In this document: piece by piece, positions 1 to 8,623 of the stretch
How positions within the stretch are numbered: position 1 is the first letter of the stretch
Layout of the letters: each line of letters begins with the position of its first letter
Source of the DNA: an uncultured Prevotellaceae bacterium
Lineage (GTDB): Bacteria > Bacteroidota > Bacteroidia > Bacteroidales > Bacteroidaceae
Length of the DNA: 59,612 bases
Reading direction: 5' to 3'
Assembly: GCA_902769705.1 (NCBI GenBank)
Contig: CACXPX010000017.1
Coordinates: 1-59,612, forward strand
Translations under genes and position numbers: made by a program
The notes under the pieces: model-generated
Databases searched by the model: none
What the model saw: the letters and a program-made list of their open reading frames with translations, nothing else
Told to the model about the DNA's origin: nothing

Positions 1-27
1 ACCGCGACTGAATTTCTTGTTTCCCAT
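1..27 (-). CDS. 5' end of a gene cut off by the window edge
   Basis: A minus-strand ATG at 25-27 opens a frame reading MGNKKFSRG before the window ends. No clear RBS or TAnnTTTG box was found upstream. Nine residues are not enough to identify a product, and this could be a chance frame. It is listed because the region to its right, up to 471, holds no other plausible start on this strand. Confidence 0.35.
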
Positions 28-176
28 TTTACTTAAATGAATTTAATAATTTAACATTTAAGGCTGCATGGGAGTCAACCTATTTCAGTACAAGACAGAG
101 CGCGCAATCAAAAAACTATCCATCAGAAAAATAGAGCACCGCGGCGCCTGAAATGTAAAAACTTTTTACCTACAAA

Positions 177-208
177 TTTGGAGGGGTGAGAATTTTTTTG
201 TATCTTTG
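177..208 (+). promoter_or_regulatory. Orphan Bacteroidota-type promoter
   Basis: TTTG at 177-180 and TATCTTTG at 201-208 are 20 nt apart, matching the -33/-7 pattern of the Bacteroidota housekeeping sigma factor. Transcription would start near 212 and run rightward. The only plus-strand frame behind it is 17 codons long (ATG at 249). The transcript would cross the 22-bp array and then run antisense to the end of the barrel-protein gene. Confidence 0.6.
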
Positions 209-301
209 CATAGAACATTGGGAAATGCTCGAACAAGCTGGGAAGCTATGAAAAGCAACAACACGCCGAATCTAAACACCGAATCCGACAACACGCTCAC
301 A

Positions 302-411
302 AGCCACAAGTGACAAGGCTAAAGGCCATATTTAACAAGGTTAAAAGCCACTAATGACAAGGCAAAAAGCCACTAATGACAAAGCCAGAAGCCACATATA
401 GTTAAAAGCCC
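302..411. repeat. 22-bp tandem repeat array, five units
   Basis: Five units begin at 302, 324, 346, 368 and 390, exactly 22 bp apart. Each opens with AGCCAC or GGCCAT, and most continue with a TGACAAGG-like core. The motif is the reverse complement of the GTGGCTTTT units inside the 164-bp elements found elsewhere in this window. Units differ at several positions, so this is an old or selected array rather than a recent expansion. The rest of 28-471 holds only the orphan promoter and no credible gene. Confidence 0.8.
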
Positions 412-471
412 CAAATTGCTGCGAAGCATGCGATTGGCTGGAGAGAAGAAGCCGCAGGTGAAAGATGATGA

Positions 472-3400
472 TTAGCGACCTCCGCCTCCACCACCGAAGC
501 CACCGCCTCCACCGAAGCCACCGCCGCCGCCTCCTGGGAAGCCTCCTCCACCACCTGGGAAACCACCGCCAGCCGGGAATCCTCCACGACCTCCACGTCC
601 GCCTTGACCACCCTGGCCACCACGTCCGCCAAAGCCGCCGTTGTTTCCGTTACGGCCTCCGAAGAAGTTGAGTCGATAGCTGACATGAAGCATTGCATAG
701 CTGGTGATGGCGTTCACCTCGCGGTCGGTCCATCCGTTAGCATTGACAGTTCGCGTGAAGTTGGTTTGCTCGTGCAGGATGTCATACCACTGGAGCATGA
801 CGGTCAGCTTCTTTCCGCGAAGGAAGCTATACGATAGCTGAGCGTTCCAAATGAGCTCGTTGGTGTTGAGCGTTGCGTCGGCATATCCGCGCTTGCTATA
901 GACGTGGAAGTCTGTAGACAGAGTAGGCCAATAAGACGTTGAAGAACGGCCGTTAAGCTGGTTCAAGTCGATGCGCGTGTTGCCACCGTAGTTGTAGTTC
1001 CATGTGGTGAGGTTGCGCGAAGCCTGAAGACGGTTCTCGGTGCGTGCATAAGTGGTGCGGAAGTTCAGCGAGAAGTTCAGCCAACGGTTGCGATAGCTGA
1101 GCGATATGTCGGGCGAAACGTTGTAAGTGTGGGTGACATTGCGGTCGGGCACAGCTGTGCGGTTGAGGTTCACATATCCAATCTGGTGGTTATAGCTTGC
1201 GTTGACACCACCGCTGACATCCCATCGGTTCAAAGTGTCGAGGCCAATGTTGAACGAGCCGCCTCCATTGACGCTCCAGTTACCATTGATGTTCTCGGGG
1301 CGGCTGATGCGTCCACCTGTCTGCTCGTTGTAGGTCACCACGTTACCGATGGAGTTGTTGGTGCGACGGAGGCTTGCGTTGAAGCTATAGCTCCAATGGC
1401 TTTGTGCCTTTGGCACTTGGAAGCCCAGGCTGTCTTGCACGAGTTTCGGTGAGCGTTGCTTTTGGAAATTGGTGGTCAAGTTGTATGTGAACGAGGGCTT
1501 CAGCGCTGGGTTACCCATCGAGATGCTGAGCGGGTTGGTGTCGTCGTAGATGTCGAGCAGTTGTGTGATGCTGGGTTGCGAGGTGTTTCCACGCAGTTGC
1601 ACCTGCAGGTTGGTCTGCTGGTTGAAGCGGTAGCGCAGGTTCAGTGTCGGCGAGAAATTGGTCACCGTGCGGGTGGTGTCGATGGGAACGCCAAGGTATT
1701 GCTGGATGTAGTGCGAGTGCTGAGGTTGGATGGTGACACCCACGTTCATGTTGAGCTTGTCGCGCACAACTCGCAATTGCAAGTCGATGTTTTGTCCGTC
1801 TTCGGTACGCTCAGAATAGCGGCTCAAACGGTCGCTGAGATACATCTCGTAGGGGTTGTCAAGATAGCCGAAGAGGCGGGCCCACTCCTGATAGTCGTTG
1901 AGCACGTCTTGGAAAGCCGGTTCGCCCAAGTCGGGGAAGTCGAAGGTGGCGGGGTCGCTTTTCTGGAAGCTGTGATTGAAGCGGTAGTTCAGCTGCAGGA
2001 AGATGCCCTGAGAGCCAAAACTGCGCACGCGGTTGCGGTTGCCGAACGGACCGCGAGCCTGTGGCATAGTGTCTTCAGGCTCTGGTTTCGGTTTGAAGAT
2101 GTATAGCGGTTCGGTATAAGTGGCTCCAATCTGATAGCTGAAGTTGTTGTTGTTTGAGAGCGTGTAGCGGTTGGTCTGATAGGTGGAGTCGTTGCCCATG
2201 CGGTCGAACTGCTGGAAGAGATGCACCGCCGAGAGGTTGGCGTTGCGGTTGTCGCCATCGCTGTAGTTGATGTTTCCATTGACTGAGATGTTGCGTCCGC
2301 GGTTGCCTATGCGGCGATACAGCTGCATCTGAGTGCTGAGGTTCTTGTTCGTTCCGTGTCCGAGCGACTTGCCTTGCCGTCTGTTCACAATGAGGTCGTG
2401 CTCGTCCATATACTTGATGCTTGCATCACTCAGGGCATCGGTAACATAATCGAATGGATTGGCGTTGAAGGAGGCATTGTTCGAGAACGAGCGGCTGTCG
2501 TTGCTTGAGAGACTCACGTTGGGACGGAAAGACACATTCGTCAACGAGTCTATCTGCCATTGGATGTTCATGTTGCCCGTCCAACTGTTGTTGCGCGAGT
2601 AGCTCTGGCTGATGCTGTTCGAGAAAGCTCCACCGCGAGTGTTGACAAAGTTCTCTGAGCCTGTGCGGTTCCAGTTGTCTGCATCGTTGCGTGTCCATGT
2701 CACTCGCCCACTCGCCCTGAGGTTTCCGCCATTGGGCTTGCGCGAACTCTCGTAGCTGGCATCAAGTGCACCCGTCTTTGTCTCGCGTTGACCGTTTCCG
2801 TTTCCACGTCCGCGACCTCCACGTCCGCTAAAGTTGCGGTCGTTCACGTTGTTGGCATTACCCATAAAGGTATATCGCATAGCACCGAAGGGCTTCATGG
2901 CCGTCAGACGGAATCCATATCGGTTGTCAGTTCCATAGCCAAAGTCGGGGTTGGCTTGTATGCCGTTTCGTGCGCTGCGCTTGGTGGTGAACTCCAGCAC
3001 AAAGTCGTCGTTACCGTCGTCAATGTTTGTCATGCGGCTAAGGTCACTCTTCTCGTCGTAAGCCTTCACCTTGTCGATAACATACGATGGCAGGTTCTTC
3101 ATCACGGCATCGTTGTTTCCCGTCATGAAGTCGCGCCCGTCGAGCTTGAATCTACGCACGTCTTTACCGTTGATGCTAATCTTTCCGTCGTCATCGATTT
3201 TTGCACCAGGCAGCATCTCCACGAGAGCTTCGATGACAGAGCCTTCAGGCACTCGGAAGGCATCGGCATTATACACCACAGTGTCGTCTTTGATCACCAT
3301 CTTGGGGATGTTGGCCGTCACGATGGCTTCGTCAATCTGCAAGGCTTCGGGCTCCATCGCAAGCGTGCCCAATGACATCGATTCGCGGCTGGTCTTCGAA

Positions 3401-3699
3401 ATGTTCTTTTTGAGCTCTTCGTAACCTAAGAAGGTGGCTTTCAGCAAATAGGTGCCCGTTGACACATTACTAAACGAAAAGGCACCACGATCATCAGAGA
3501 ATGTTCCTCCAACGAAAGTGGTGTCTGTTTTTCCATTCCTCTTTTTATCGATGGAATATAGTTGTAGCGTAGCCTTTGACATCGCCTCGCGGCTCTGAGC
3601 GTCAATCACGCGCCCTGAAAGGGCATTTTGGGCAAACAAAGATGAAGCACTCAAGAAAAAGAGTGTTGTCAAAATGGCAGCTAATGGTCGTATATGCAT
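472..3699 (-). CDS. Outer-membrane beta-barrel protein with glycine-rich tail
   Basis: Residues 1-24 are a signal peptide ending SSLFAQ. About 26-115 form a carboxypeptidase-regulatory-like beta-sandwich (LSGRVIDAQSREAMSKATL), as in Bacteroidota TonB-dependent receptors. A plug-like segment follows (EGSVIEALVEMLPG, RFKLDGRDF), then a long barrel rich in aromatic and Asn/Ser strands. This is the architecture of the outer membrane beta-barrel family in Bacteroidota. No SusD partner is adjacent, so no substrate can be named. After the last likely strand (VSYRLNFF) there are about 61 residues that are nearly all Gly with Arg, Gln, Phe and Pro. A possible -7 box, CAATCTTTG, lies upstream at 3752-3760. 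Confidence 0.85.
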   Translation of the reverse strand: MHIRPLAAILTTLFFLSASSLFAQNALSGRVIDAQSREAMSKATLQLYSIDKKRNGKTDTTFVGGTFSDDRGAFSFSNVSTGTYLLKATFLGYEELKKNISKTSRESMSLGTLAMEPEALQIDEAIVTANIPKMVIKDDTVVYNADAFRVPEGSVIEALVEMLPGAKIDDDGKISINGKDVRRFKLDGRDFMTGNNDAVMKNLPSYVIDKVKAYDEKSDLSRMTNIDDGNDDFVLEFTTKRSARNGIQANPDFGYGTDNRYGFRLTAMKPFGAMRYTFMGNANNVNDRNFSGRGGRGRGNGNGQRETKTGALDASYESSRKPNGGNLRASGRVTWTRNDADNWNRTGSENFVNTRGGAFSNSISQSYSRNNSWTGNMNIQWQIDSLTNVSFRPNVSLSSNDSRSFSNNASFNANPFDYVTDALSDASIKYMDEHDLIVNRRQGKSLGHGTNKNLSTQMQLYRRIGNRGRNISVNGNINYSDGDNRNANLSAVHLFQQFDRMGNDSTYQTNRYTLSNNNNFSYQIGATYTEPLYIFKPKPEPEDTMPQARGPFGNRNRVRSFGSQGIFLQLNYRFNHSFQKSDPATFDFPDLGEPAFQDVLNDYQEWARLFGYLDNPYEMYLSDRLSRYSERTEDGQNIDLQLRVVRDKLNMNVGVTIQPQHSHYIQQYLGVPIDTTRTVTNFSPTLNLRYRFNQQTNLQVQLRGNTSQPSITQLLDIYDDTNPLSISMGNPALKPSFTYNLTTNFQKQRSPKLVQDSLGFQVPKAQSHWSYSFNASLRRTNNSIGNVVTYNEQTGGRISRPENINGNWSVNGGGSFNIGLDTLNRWDVSGGVNASYNHQIGYVNLNRTAVPDRNVTHTYNVSPDISLSYRNRWLNFSLNFRTTYARTENRLQASRNLTTWNYNYGGNTRIDLNQLNGRSSTSYWPTLSTDFHVYSKRGYADATLNTNELIWNAQLSYSFLRGKKLTVMLQWYDILHEQTNFTRTVNANGWTDREVNAITSYAMLHVSYRLNFFGGRNGNNGGFGGRGGQGGQGGRGGRGGFPAGGGFPGGGGGFPGGGGGGFGGGGGFGGGGGGR

Positions 3700-3816
3700 A
3701 TTCAGTCTTCTTGTCTAGTTCCTAATAGAAAGATATCTATTAATTAAGACGCAAAGATTGAAATATGTTTAAATGCCAACGGCACATTTAACTTTTGTTT
3801 CGATTCAGCGCGGTTC

Positions 3817-4524
3817 TTACAAGAGCGAGAATGCAACATCCATCATCTTGGTGAATGTCGTCTGCCGAGCTTCTGCCGTGGTCGATTCGCCTGTGATAAT
3901 ATGGTCGGATATGGTGCAGATGCCCAAGGCGCGGTTGCCCGAGCGTGCGGCATTCATGTAGAGAGCGGCAATCTCCATCTCAACGGCCAGCACACCCATC
4001 TTAATCCAATTCTCGTTGTGGGCGTTTTCTGTGTAGAATGTGTCAGACGACAGCACATTACCCACCTTGTAATTATACCCCAGACGATCGCATGTCTCGG
4101 CAGCCTTGCGCGTCAACGAGAAATCGGCTATTGGTGCATATGTGCCTGCCATTTCGTATTGGGCAACATAGTTGGAATTGGTGCAAGCTCCCATAGCGAT
4201 GACCAAGTCGCCAAGATGAAGGTCGGTTTGAATGGAGCCGGCCGAACCCACGCGTATGATGGTCTTCACTCCATAGAAATTGTAGAGTTCATAAGTATAG
4301 ATGCCGATGGAAGGCATTCCCATTCCATGTCCCATCACACTCACGCGTTTTCCCTGATATGTTCCCGTGAAGCCCAACATGCCGCGAACATTATTAAATT
4401 GGACGGGATTTTCCAAAAACTTCTCGGCCATAAACTTGGCACGCAACGGGTCGCCAGCCATGATGACGGTTTCGGCTATCTCGCCGAACTGTGCCCCAAT
4501 GTGGGGCGTAGGTGTCTTTGCCAT
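3817..4524 (-). CDS. deoD: Purine nucleoside phosphorylase, DeoD type
   Basis: The enzyme splits purine (deoxy)ribonucleosides with phosphate to give base and (deoxy)ribose-1-phosphate, in cytosolic purine salvage. The 235-residue length is normal for the hexameric trimer-of-dimers class. Visible signatures are the N-terminal [20 protein letters not shown], the phosphate-loop region [18 protein letters not shown] for the ribose-binding Met-Glu, and [12 protein letters not shown] with the catalytic Asp near residue 205. It is a single gene with its own promoter, divergent from the LOG-family gene. Confidence 0.95.
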   Translation of the reverse strand: MAKTPTPHIGAQFGEIAETVIMAGDPLRAKFMAEKFLENPVQFNNVRGMLGFTGTYQGKRVSVMGHGMGMPSIGIYTYELYNFYGVKTIIRVGSAGSIQTDLHLGDLVIAMGACTNSNYVAQYEMAGTYAPIADFSLTRKAAETCDRLGYNYKVGNVLSSDTFYTENAHNENWIKMGVLAVEMEIAALYMNAARSGNRALGICTISDHIITGESTTAEARQTTFTKMMDVAFSLL

Positions 4525-4612
4525 AATATATAAATGTATTAAGTTTCACATTGATTGCCTGCTTTTGGCAAACAACCGTTATTTGTTCTGAGCAATTTCA
4601 TTCACTTTTCGG

Positions 4613-4620
4613 CAAATATA
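4613..4620 (-). promoter_or_regulatory. -7 box of deoD promoter
   Basis: On the minus strand TATATTTG lies about 90 nt upstream of the deoD ATG and matches TAnnTTTG. It lies back-to-back with the LOG-family promoter, within 60 bp. Confidence 0.6.
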
Positions 4621-4664
4621 CGAAAATTATGGCAATAACATATCACGCATTAAAGTTTTTTTTC

Positions 4665-4672
4665 TATATTTG
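4665..4672 (+). promoter_or_regulatory. -7 box of LOG-family gene promoter
   Basis: TATATTTG at this position predicts a start near 4676 and a 5' leader of about 35 nt before the ATG at 4711. Confidence 0.65.
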
Positions 4673-4710
4673 CATCAAAATCTATCATTTACCCTAAATA
4701 CTTACTGAAT

Positions 4711-5679
4711 ATGATATCATCAAACAGCTTCAACAATCTGAACGAGATTACCAACTATTTCAAGCAAGTGCCTTTTGATGTAACCCGAAAAGGGCTTTAT
4801 TCGGCTATCGACCTATATGAAGGCTATGACCCTGACGACGATGAGACATTCAAGACTTGCCACGACACAAAAGTATATGAACACTATATGGCAAAAGGCA
4901 AGCATGCTTCCACCGTTGAGGAGTCGCTTGCACGCACCTTGCACGACCATGGCATTCATGTGGCGCTCGACAAATTCTTTGATGAACACGACAAATTGCT
5001 TTGCGTAGGCATTATGGGAGGTCACGCTCAATTGCGAACTGACAAGATGTATCGAGAGATTGTGTTCATCAGCAAACAACTGACTGAGATGGGATTCTTC
5101 ATGCTTAGCGGAGGCGGACCTGGCGCAATGGAGGCTACTCATCTTGGTGCTTGGATGGCTGGAAGGAGTAAGGAAGAGGTGGAAGATGCCATTCAGATGC
5201 TTACGCCCTCCCCTTCGTTCAAAGACGAAGGTTGGCTTTCTTCTGCTTTCCACGTCATGCGCAAATATCCGCAAGGCAAGTATGTGAGTCTTGGCATTCC
5301 CACATGGCTCTACGGGCATGAGCCTTCAACGCCATTTGCCACCCACATCGCCAAATTCTTCGAGAACAGCATTCGCGAAGATAGCATCTTGACACTTGCC
5401 TATGGAGGAATCATCTACACGCCTGGAAGTGCTGGAACATTGCAAGAGATATTCCAAGATGCCGTGCAAAACCATTATCTCTCCTTCGGCTTCTCAAGCC
5501 CAATGATTTTCCTTGGCAAGGATTTTTGGACAAAAGAGATTCCCATTTACTCTTTGCTTGAGAGCTTGATGCAGAATGGAAAATACAAGAACTTGATTTT
5601 GACGGTGAGCGATGAATCCAAAGAAATCGTTGCCGAACTGATGAAGTTCCGCGAGAAAATGAAGGACTTCAATCAATAA
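4711..5679 (+). CDS. LOG-family Rossmann-fold nucleotide-binding protein
   Basis: The central region has the LOG/lysine-decarboxylase-like Rossmann signature: LCVGIMGGHAQ, then LSGGGPGAMEATHLGAW, and the family motif as TPGSAGTLQEIFQDA in place of the usual PGGxGTxxE. LOG proteins hydrolyse nucleoside 5'-monophosphates to base and ribose 5-phosphate. At 322 residues it is longer than plant-type LOGs (about 200) because of an extra N-terminal region of roughly 90 residues. It lies opposite deoD, which also acts on purine glycosidic bonds, so a role in nucleotide salvage is plausible but inferred. The Gly-to-Ser change in the motif makes the exact activity uncertain. Confidence 0.8.
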   Translation: MISSNSFNNLNEITNYFKQVPFDVTRKGLYSAIDLYEGYDPDDDETFKTCHDTKVYEHYMAKGKHASTVEESLARTLHDHGIHVALDKFFDEHDKLLCVGIMGGHAQLRTDKMYREIVFISKQLTEMGFFMLSGGGPGAMEATHLGAWMAGRSKEEVEDAIQMLTPSPSFKDEGWLSSAFHVMRKYPQGKYVSLGIPTWLYGHEPSTPFATHIAKFFENSIREDSILTLAYGGIIYTPGSAGTLQEIFQDAVQNHYLSFGFSSPMIFLGKDFWTKEIPIYSLLESLMQNGKYKNLILTVSDESKEIVAELMKFREKMKDFNQ

Positions 5680-5697
5680 CCCCATCACAACGAAAAA

Positions 5698-5738
5698 CGA
5701 GACGGCACTTTCTCATGTGTGTCGCCTCGCTTTTTTTT
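5698..5738 (+). terminator. Rho-independent terminator after LOG-family gene
   Basis: A CG-rich hairpin (CGAG-CGGCAC pairing with GTGTCG-CTCG, loop of about 10 nt) is followed by eight T at 5731-5738, 18 nt after the stop codon. Confidence 0.8.
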
Positions 5739-5761
5739 GAGATACACCGCGTTTCGATGGT

Positions 5762-6673
5762 TTAGAATGGATAGAAATCCGACTCAGCAACTTTCGGAAG
5801 TTCTTCTTCCAAGCCCAAACGACTAACGAGATCGGACATCGAGTCATTGTCACGTATGATTTCGTTGAGGCGTATGTCCTTGTATTTCTTCGGCAGACAT
5901 TCGGCAGCCGAGTCCATCAACGCCGAGTAGAGTTGGGCGACATAATCCGAATAGGATCTCATCGATGACTGCAAATCGCGAACAGCAGGGGCAGCATGCT
6001 TGCTTACCTCTGAGTTCCAACGCTCAAATTGTTCCACGCAATCGAATTTCTCCATCTGGCGGAGATAGAACAGCGACTGGCTGATGTCTCTAATAAGATT
6101 CAACGAAGGGTGTTCTTCGCAATTCAGATAGGTGTGGGAAAGGTTGAACGAGGGATGGCGAAGTTCGTGAAGCACAATGCGATACAGACAATCCAAAGCG
6201 TCTTCATCCGTCATTTCTCGGTAGGTCATATTCATGACGGTCAGATAATCAAATGGCTTCAGTTTCTCTTTGTCAATCACAAAATCGTCGTTCTTGCCGA
6301 ATCGCAAGCAGATGAAATAGTAATTGCGGCCATGCATCAGTTCGTCAAGATGTTCCATCACATAGCTTTTAGGGAAATGGCGAATCACCAACCACGCGCA
6401 ACGCGGCTCTTTGTATGTTTCCCATAGTTCCTTTACCTTGGGTTCGAACGACTCGTCCCACAATCGAAGCAACTGGGGGTAAATCCAATCTCTGTCCGAT
6501 GGGCACGAATCCAAATGAGCCATGATAATCTTTTTCTGCTGGCTCCAATCCAAACAACTAAATCTCCAATGAAGTTCACGGCGTGCTTCTCCAACTTTCC
6601 CGCTCTTTTTATCGCAATATTGTTTGATTAGCGTGGCAACGGGCTTGTTTCTTTTACTCATTATTCCTTTCAT
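5762..6673 (-). CDS. Unknown protein with an HExxH motif
   Basis: I do not recognise this 303-residue protein. It has no signal peptide or membrane segment and is rich in charged and aromatic residues, suggesting a soluble helical protein. Residues 169-173 read HELRH within IVLHELRHPSFN, which fits the pattern of a zincin metallopeptidase helix. No third zinc ligand can be assigned with confidence, so a peptidase function is only a possibility. Translation could start at 6673 (MKGIMSK) or at 6661 (MSKRNK); both have an AGGA-like sequence upstream. The promoter is TATCTTTG on the minus strand at 6711-6718. It is monocistronic, divergent from radA. Confidence 0.7.
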   Translation of the reverse strand: MKGIMSKRNKPVATLIKQYCDKKSGKVGEARRELHWRFSCLDWSQQKKIIMAHLDSCPSDRDWIYPQLLRLWDESFEPKVKELWETYKEPRCAWLVIRHFPKSYVMEHLDELMHGRNYYFICLRFGKNDDFVIDKEKLKPFDYLTVMNMTYREMTDEDALDCLYRIVLHELRHPSFNLSHTYLNCEEHPSLNLIRDISQSLFYLRQMEKFDCVEQFERWNSEVSKHAAPAVRDLQSSMRSYSDYVAQLYSALMDSAAECLPKKYKDIRLNEIIRDNDSMSDLVSRLGLEEELPKVAESDFYPF

Positions 6674-6710
6674 TTTTCCTGATTCCTTTCTTTTCTTTTA
6701 GTGTGTTGTG

Positions 6711-6718
6711 CAAAGATA
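6711..6718 (-). promoter_or_regulatory. -7 box for the HExxH protein gene
   Basis: TATCTTTG on the minus strand, about 40 nt upstream of the start codon, giving a leader of roughly 35 nt. Confidence 0.6.
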
Positions 6719-6803
6719 CTTGTTTTTCTTCATATCCACAAAGGCTATTAAGTTATTTAATGTGAAACCACAAAAAAATCTTTCGAAGTCAAGAAAAAAA
6801 TAG

Positions 6804-6811
6804 TATCTTTG
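6804..6811 (+). promoter_or_regulatory. -7 box of radA promoter
   Basis: TATCTTTG precedes the radA ATG by 40 nt. Transcription should begin near 6815. The leader contains an out-of-frame ATG at 6827 followed by the true start. Confidence 0.65.
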
Positions 6812-6851
6812 CACATCACCATTTAATGAACACAAAAGAAAGAAACCTGAT

Positions 6852-8258
6852 ATGGCCAAAGACAAGACGATGTATGTTTGTTCAAATTGCGGACAAGAGT
6901 CGGCAAAATGGATAGGAAAATGCCCCGCTTGTGGACAATGGAACACGTTTAAAGAGTTCAGAGTGGCATCTGATACGGGCTCGATGGCTGCTCGCTCTGC
7001 CGCCCAATCCGTGCGTTCGGCTAAGTCGGCTGATAGAAACAAGCCGCTCCGCTTGAATGAGATTTCCGCCAAAGACGAGCCGCGAATCAGCATGAACGAT
7101 ACAGAACTCAATCGTGTGCTTGGCGGCGGACTTGTTCCTGGCAGCATTGTTTTGCTTGGTGGAGAGCCTGGCATTGGAAAGAGCACCCTCACCCTACAAA
7201 CCATTCTCAACATGCCTGAACGCCGAGTGCTTTATGTCAGCGGTGAGGAAAGTGCTCATCAGTTGAAGATGAGGGCCGAACGAATTCAAAATGCCTTGCC
7301 AACAAACGCGAGTTCGGAAAACATTCTCATCTTGACGGAAACCTCACTTGAAGCCATCTTCGAGCATATTCGCGACATCAATCCCCAACTCGTAGTCATC
7401 GACTCCATTCAAACGATTGCAACGGAAGAAGTGGAAAGCTCGCCAGGAAGCGTCAGTCAGGTGCGCGAGTGTGCTGCCGCCCTACTCCGCTTTGCCAAAT
7501 CCAGTGGTGTTCCCGTCATTCTCATTGGCCATATCAACAAGGAAGGAACGCTTGCTGGGCCTAAAAACTTGGAACACATCGTTGATACGGTCATTCAATT
7601 TGAAGGCGACCAGCACTATATGTACCGCATATTGAGAAGCACGAAGAACCGCTTTGGCTCTACAAGCGAACTCGGCATCTACGAAATGCAACAAAATGGG
7701 CTTCGCCAAGTGAGCAACCCCAGCGAACTGCTTCTCACGCAAGACCACGAAGGCTTGAGCGGAGTGGCCATTTCTTCGGCCATCGAAGGTGTTCGGCCGT
7801 TCCTTGTTGAGACTCAGGCGCTTGTCAGTAGTGCCGCTTACGGAACTCCACAACGCTCAGCAACTGGCTTCGACCAACGCCGATTGAACATGCTATTGGC
7901 GGTACTCGAGAAGCGGGTAGGCTTCAAACTCATGCAGAAGGACGTTTTCCTGAATATCGCAGGCGGTCTTCGAGTGACAGATATGGCTATGGACCTCTCT
8001 ATCATTGCCGCCGTGCTTTCTTCTAATGTTGACACACCCATCGAGAGCGGATGGTGTATGGCGGGCGAAGTGGGGCTCTCGGGCGAAGTGCGACCAGTCA
8101 GCCGAATCGAACAACGCATAGCTGAAGCCGAGAAGTTGGGATTCTCCAACATCATCATTCCAAAATACAACATGCAAGGGCTTGATAGGAAGCGTTTCAA
8201 TATTACGATTCACCCCGTTCGCAAAGTGGAAGAAGCGCTTCGGGTGCTGTTTGGATGA
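6852..8258 (+). CDS. radA: DNA repair protein RadA
   Basis: RadA is a RecA-like ATPase that drives branch migration of recombination intermediates. Order of domains: a C4 zinc finger at residues 7-24 (YVCSNCGQE with CPACGQWNTF), a RecA-type ATPase core with Walker A GGEPGIGKST, the RadA-specific KNRFGS motif near 260, and a Lon-protease-like C-terminal domain (LNIAGGLRVTDMAMDLSI). The length, 468, is normal. It stands alone: the neighbour upstream is divergent, and a 164-bp repeat element separates it from ptb downstream. No hairpin terminator is obvious after the stop codon. Confidence 0.97.
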   Translation: MAKDKTMYVCSNCGQESAKWIGKCPACGQWNTFKEFRVASDTGSMAARSAAQSVRSAKSADRNKPLRLNEISAKDEPRISMNDTELNRVLGGGLVPGSIVLLGGEPGIGKSTLTLQTILNMPERRVLYVSGEESAHQLKMRAERIQNALPTNASSENILILTETSLEAIFEHIRDINPQLVVIDSIQTIATEEVESSPGSVSQVRECAAALLRFAKSSGVPVILIGHINKEGTLAGPKNLEHIVDTVIQFEGDQHYMYRILRSTKNRFGSTSELGIYEMQQNGLRQVSNPSELLLTQDHEGLSGVAISSAIEGVRPFLVETQALVSSAAYGTPQRSATGFDQRRLNMLLAVLEKRVGFKLMQKDVFLNIAGGLRVTDMAMDLSIIAAVLSSNVDTPIESGWCMAGEVGLSGEVRPVSRIEQRIAEAEKLGFSNIIIPKYNMQGLDRKRFNITIHPVRKVEEALRVLFG

Positions 8259-8320
8259 GAAGTCGTTTGGAATATCTCGCACCCCCCGAAATCACTTTGT
8301 AAGCAAAAGGGCGGATTTCC

Positions 8321-8484
8321 TGACAATTAGTAAAGTAAAATGCGGATTTAAATAACCGATTTGTTGAAGTTTTTTACTTATCGCCTGATTTTCTCATTTG
8401 TGGCTTTTAAGGCGGTCATTTGTGGCCTTTGAGCCGCTCAGATGTGGCTTTTGACAGCCTCAAAAGCATGCTTACATTTTGTCA
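8321..8484 (+). mobile_element. 164-bp MITE-like element, copy 1
   Basis: This element has imperfect inverted ends: TGACAATTAGTAAAG at the left and TGCTTACATTTTGTCA at the right. Copies at 34528-34691 and 42207-42370 have the same length and high identity. Inside are a shared left half (TTTAAATAACCGATTTG, then TTACTTATCGCCTGATTTT) and three 22-bp units starting CATTTGTGGC or CAGATGTGGC. It encodes no protein. Any short target duplication is not evident (flanks CC and GA). It occupies the radA-ptb gap; the rest of 8259-8623 holds only a -7 box for ptb (TAACTTTG, 8586-8593). Confidence 0.75.
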
Positions 8485-8623
8485 GATGATAGCTTTAGCT
8501 AGTTGTGAAAAACAATAATGCGGAAGTTGAAGCGCATTTCACATAAATTATCTTTTGAAAATGATGCCGTTTCAAAAAAAATCGCTAACTTTGGGGTGTT
8601 ATTAATCTCATAACTAATAAACT

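Noticed and set aside
302-411. 22-bp array considered as a CRISPR array
   Set aside because: There are no fixed repeats with unique spacers of about 30 nt, no leader and no cas genes. The units are direct, degenerate and gapless.
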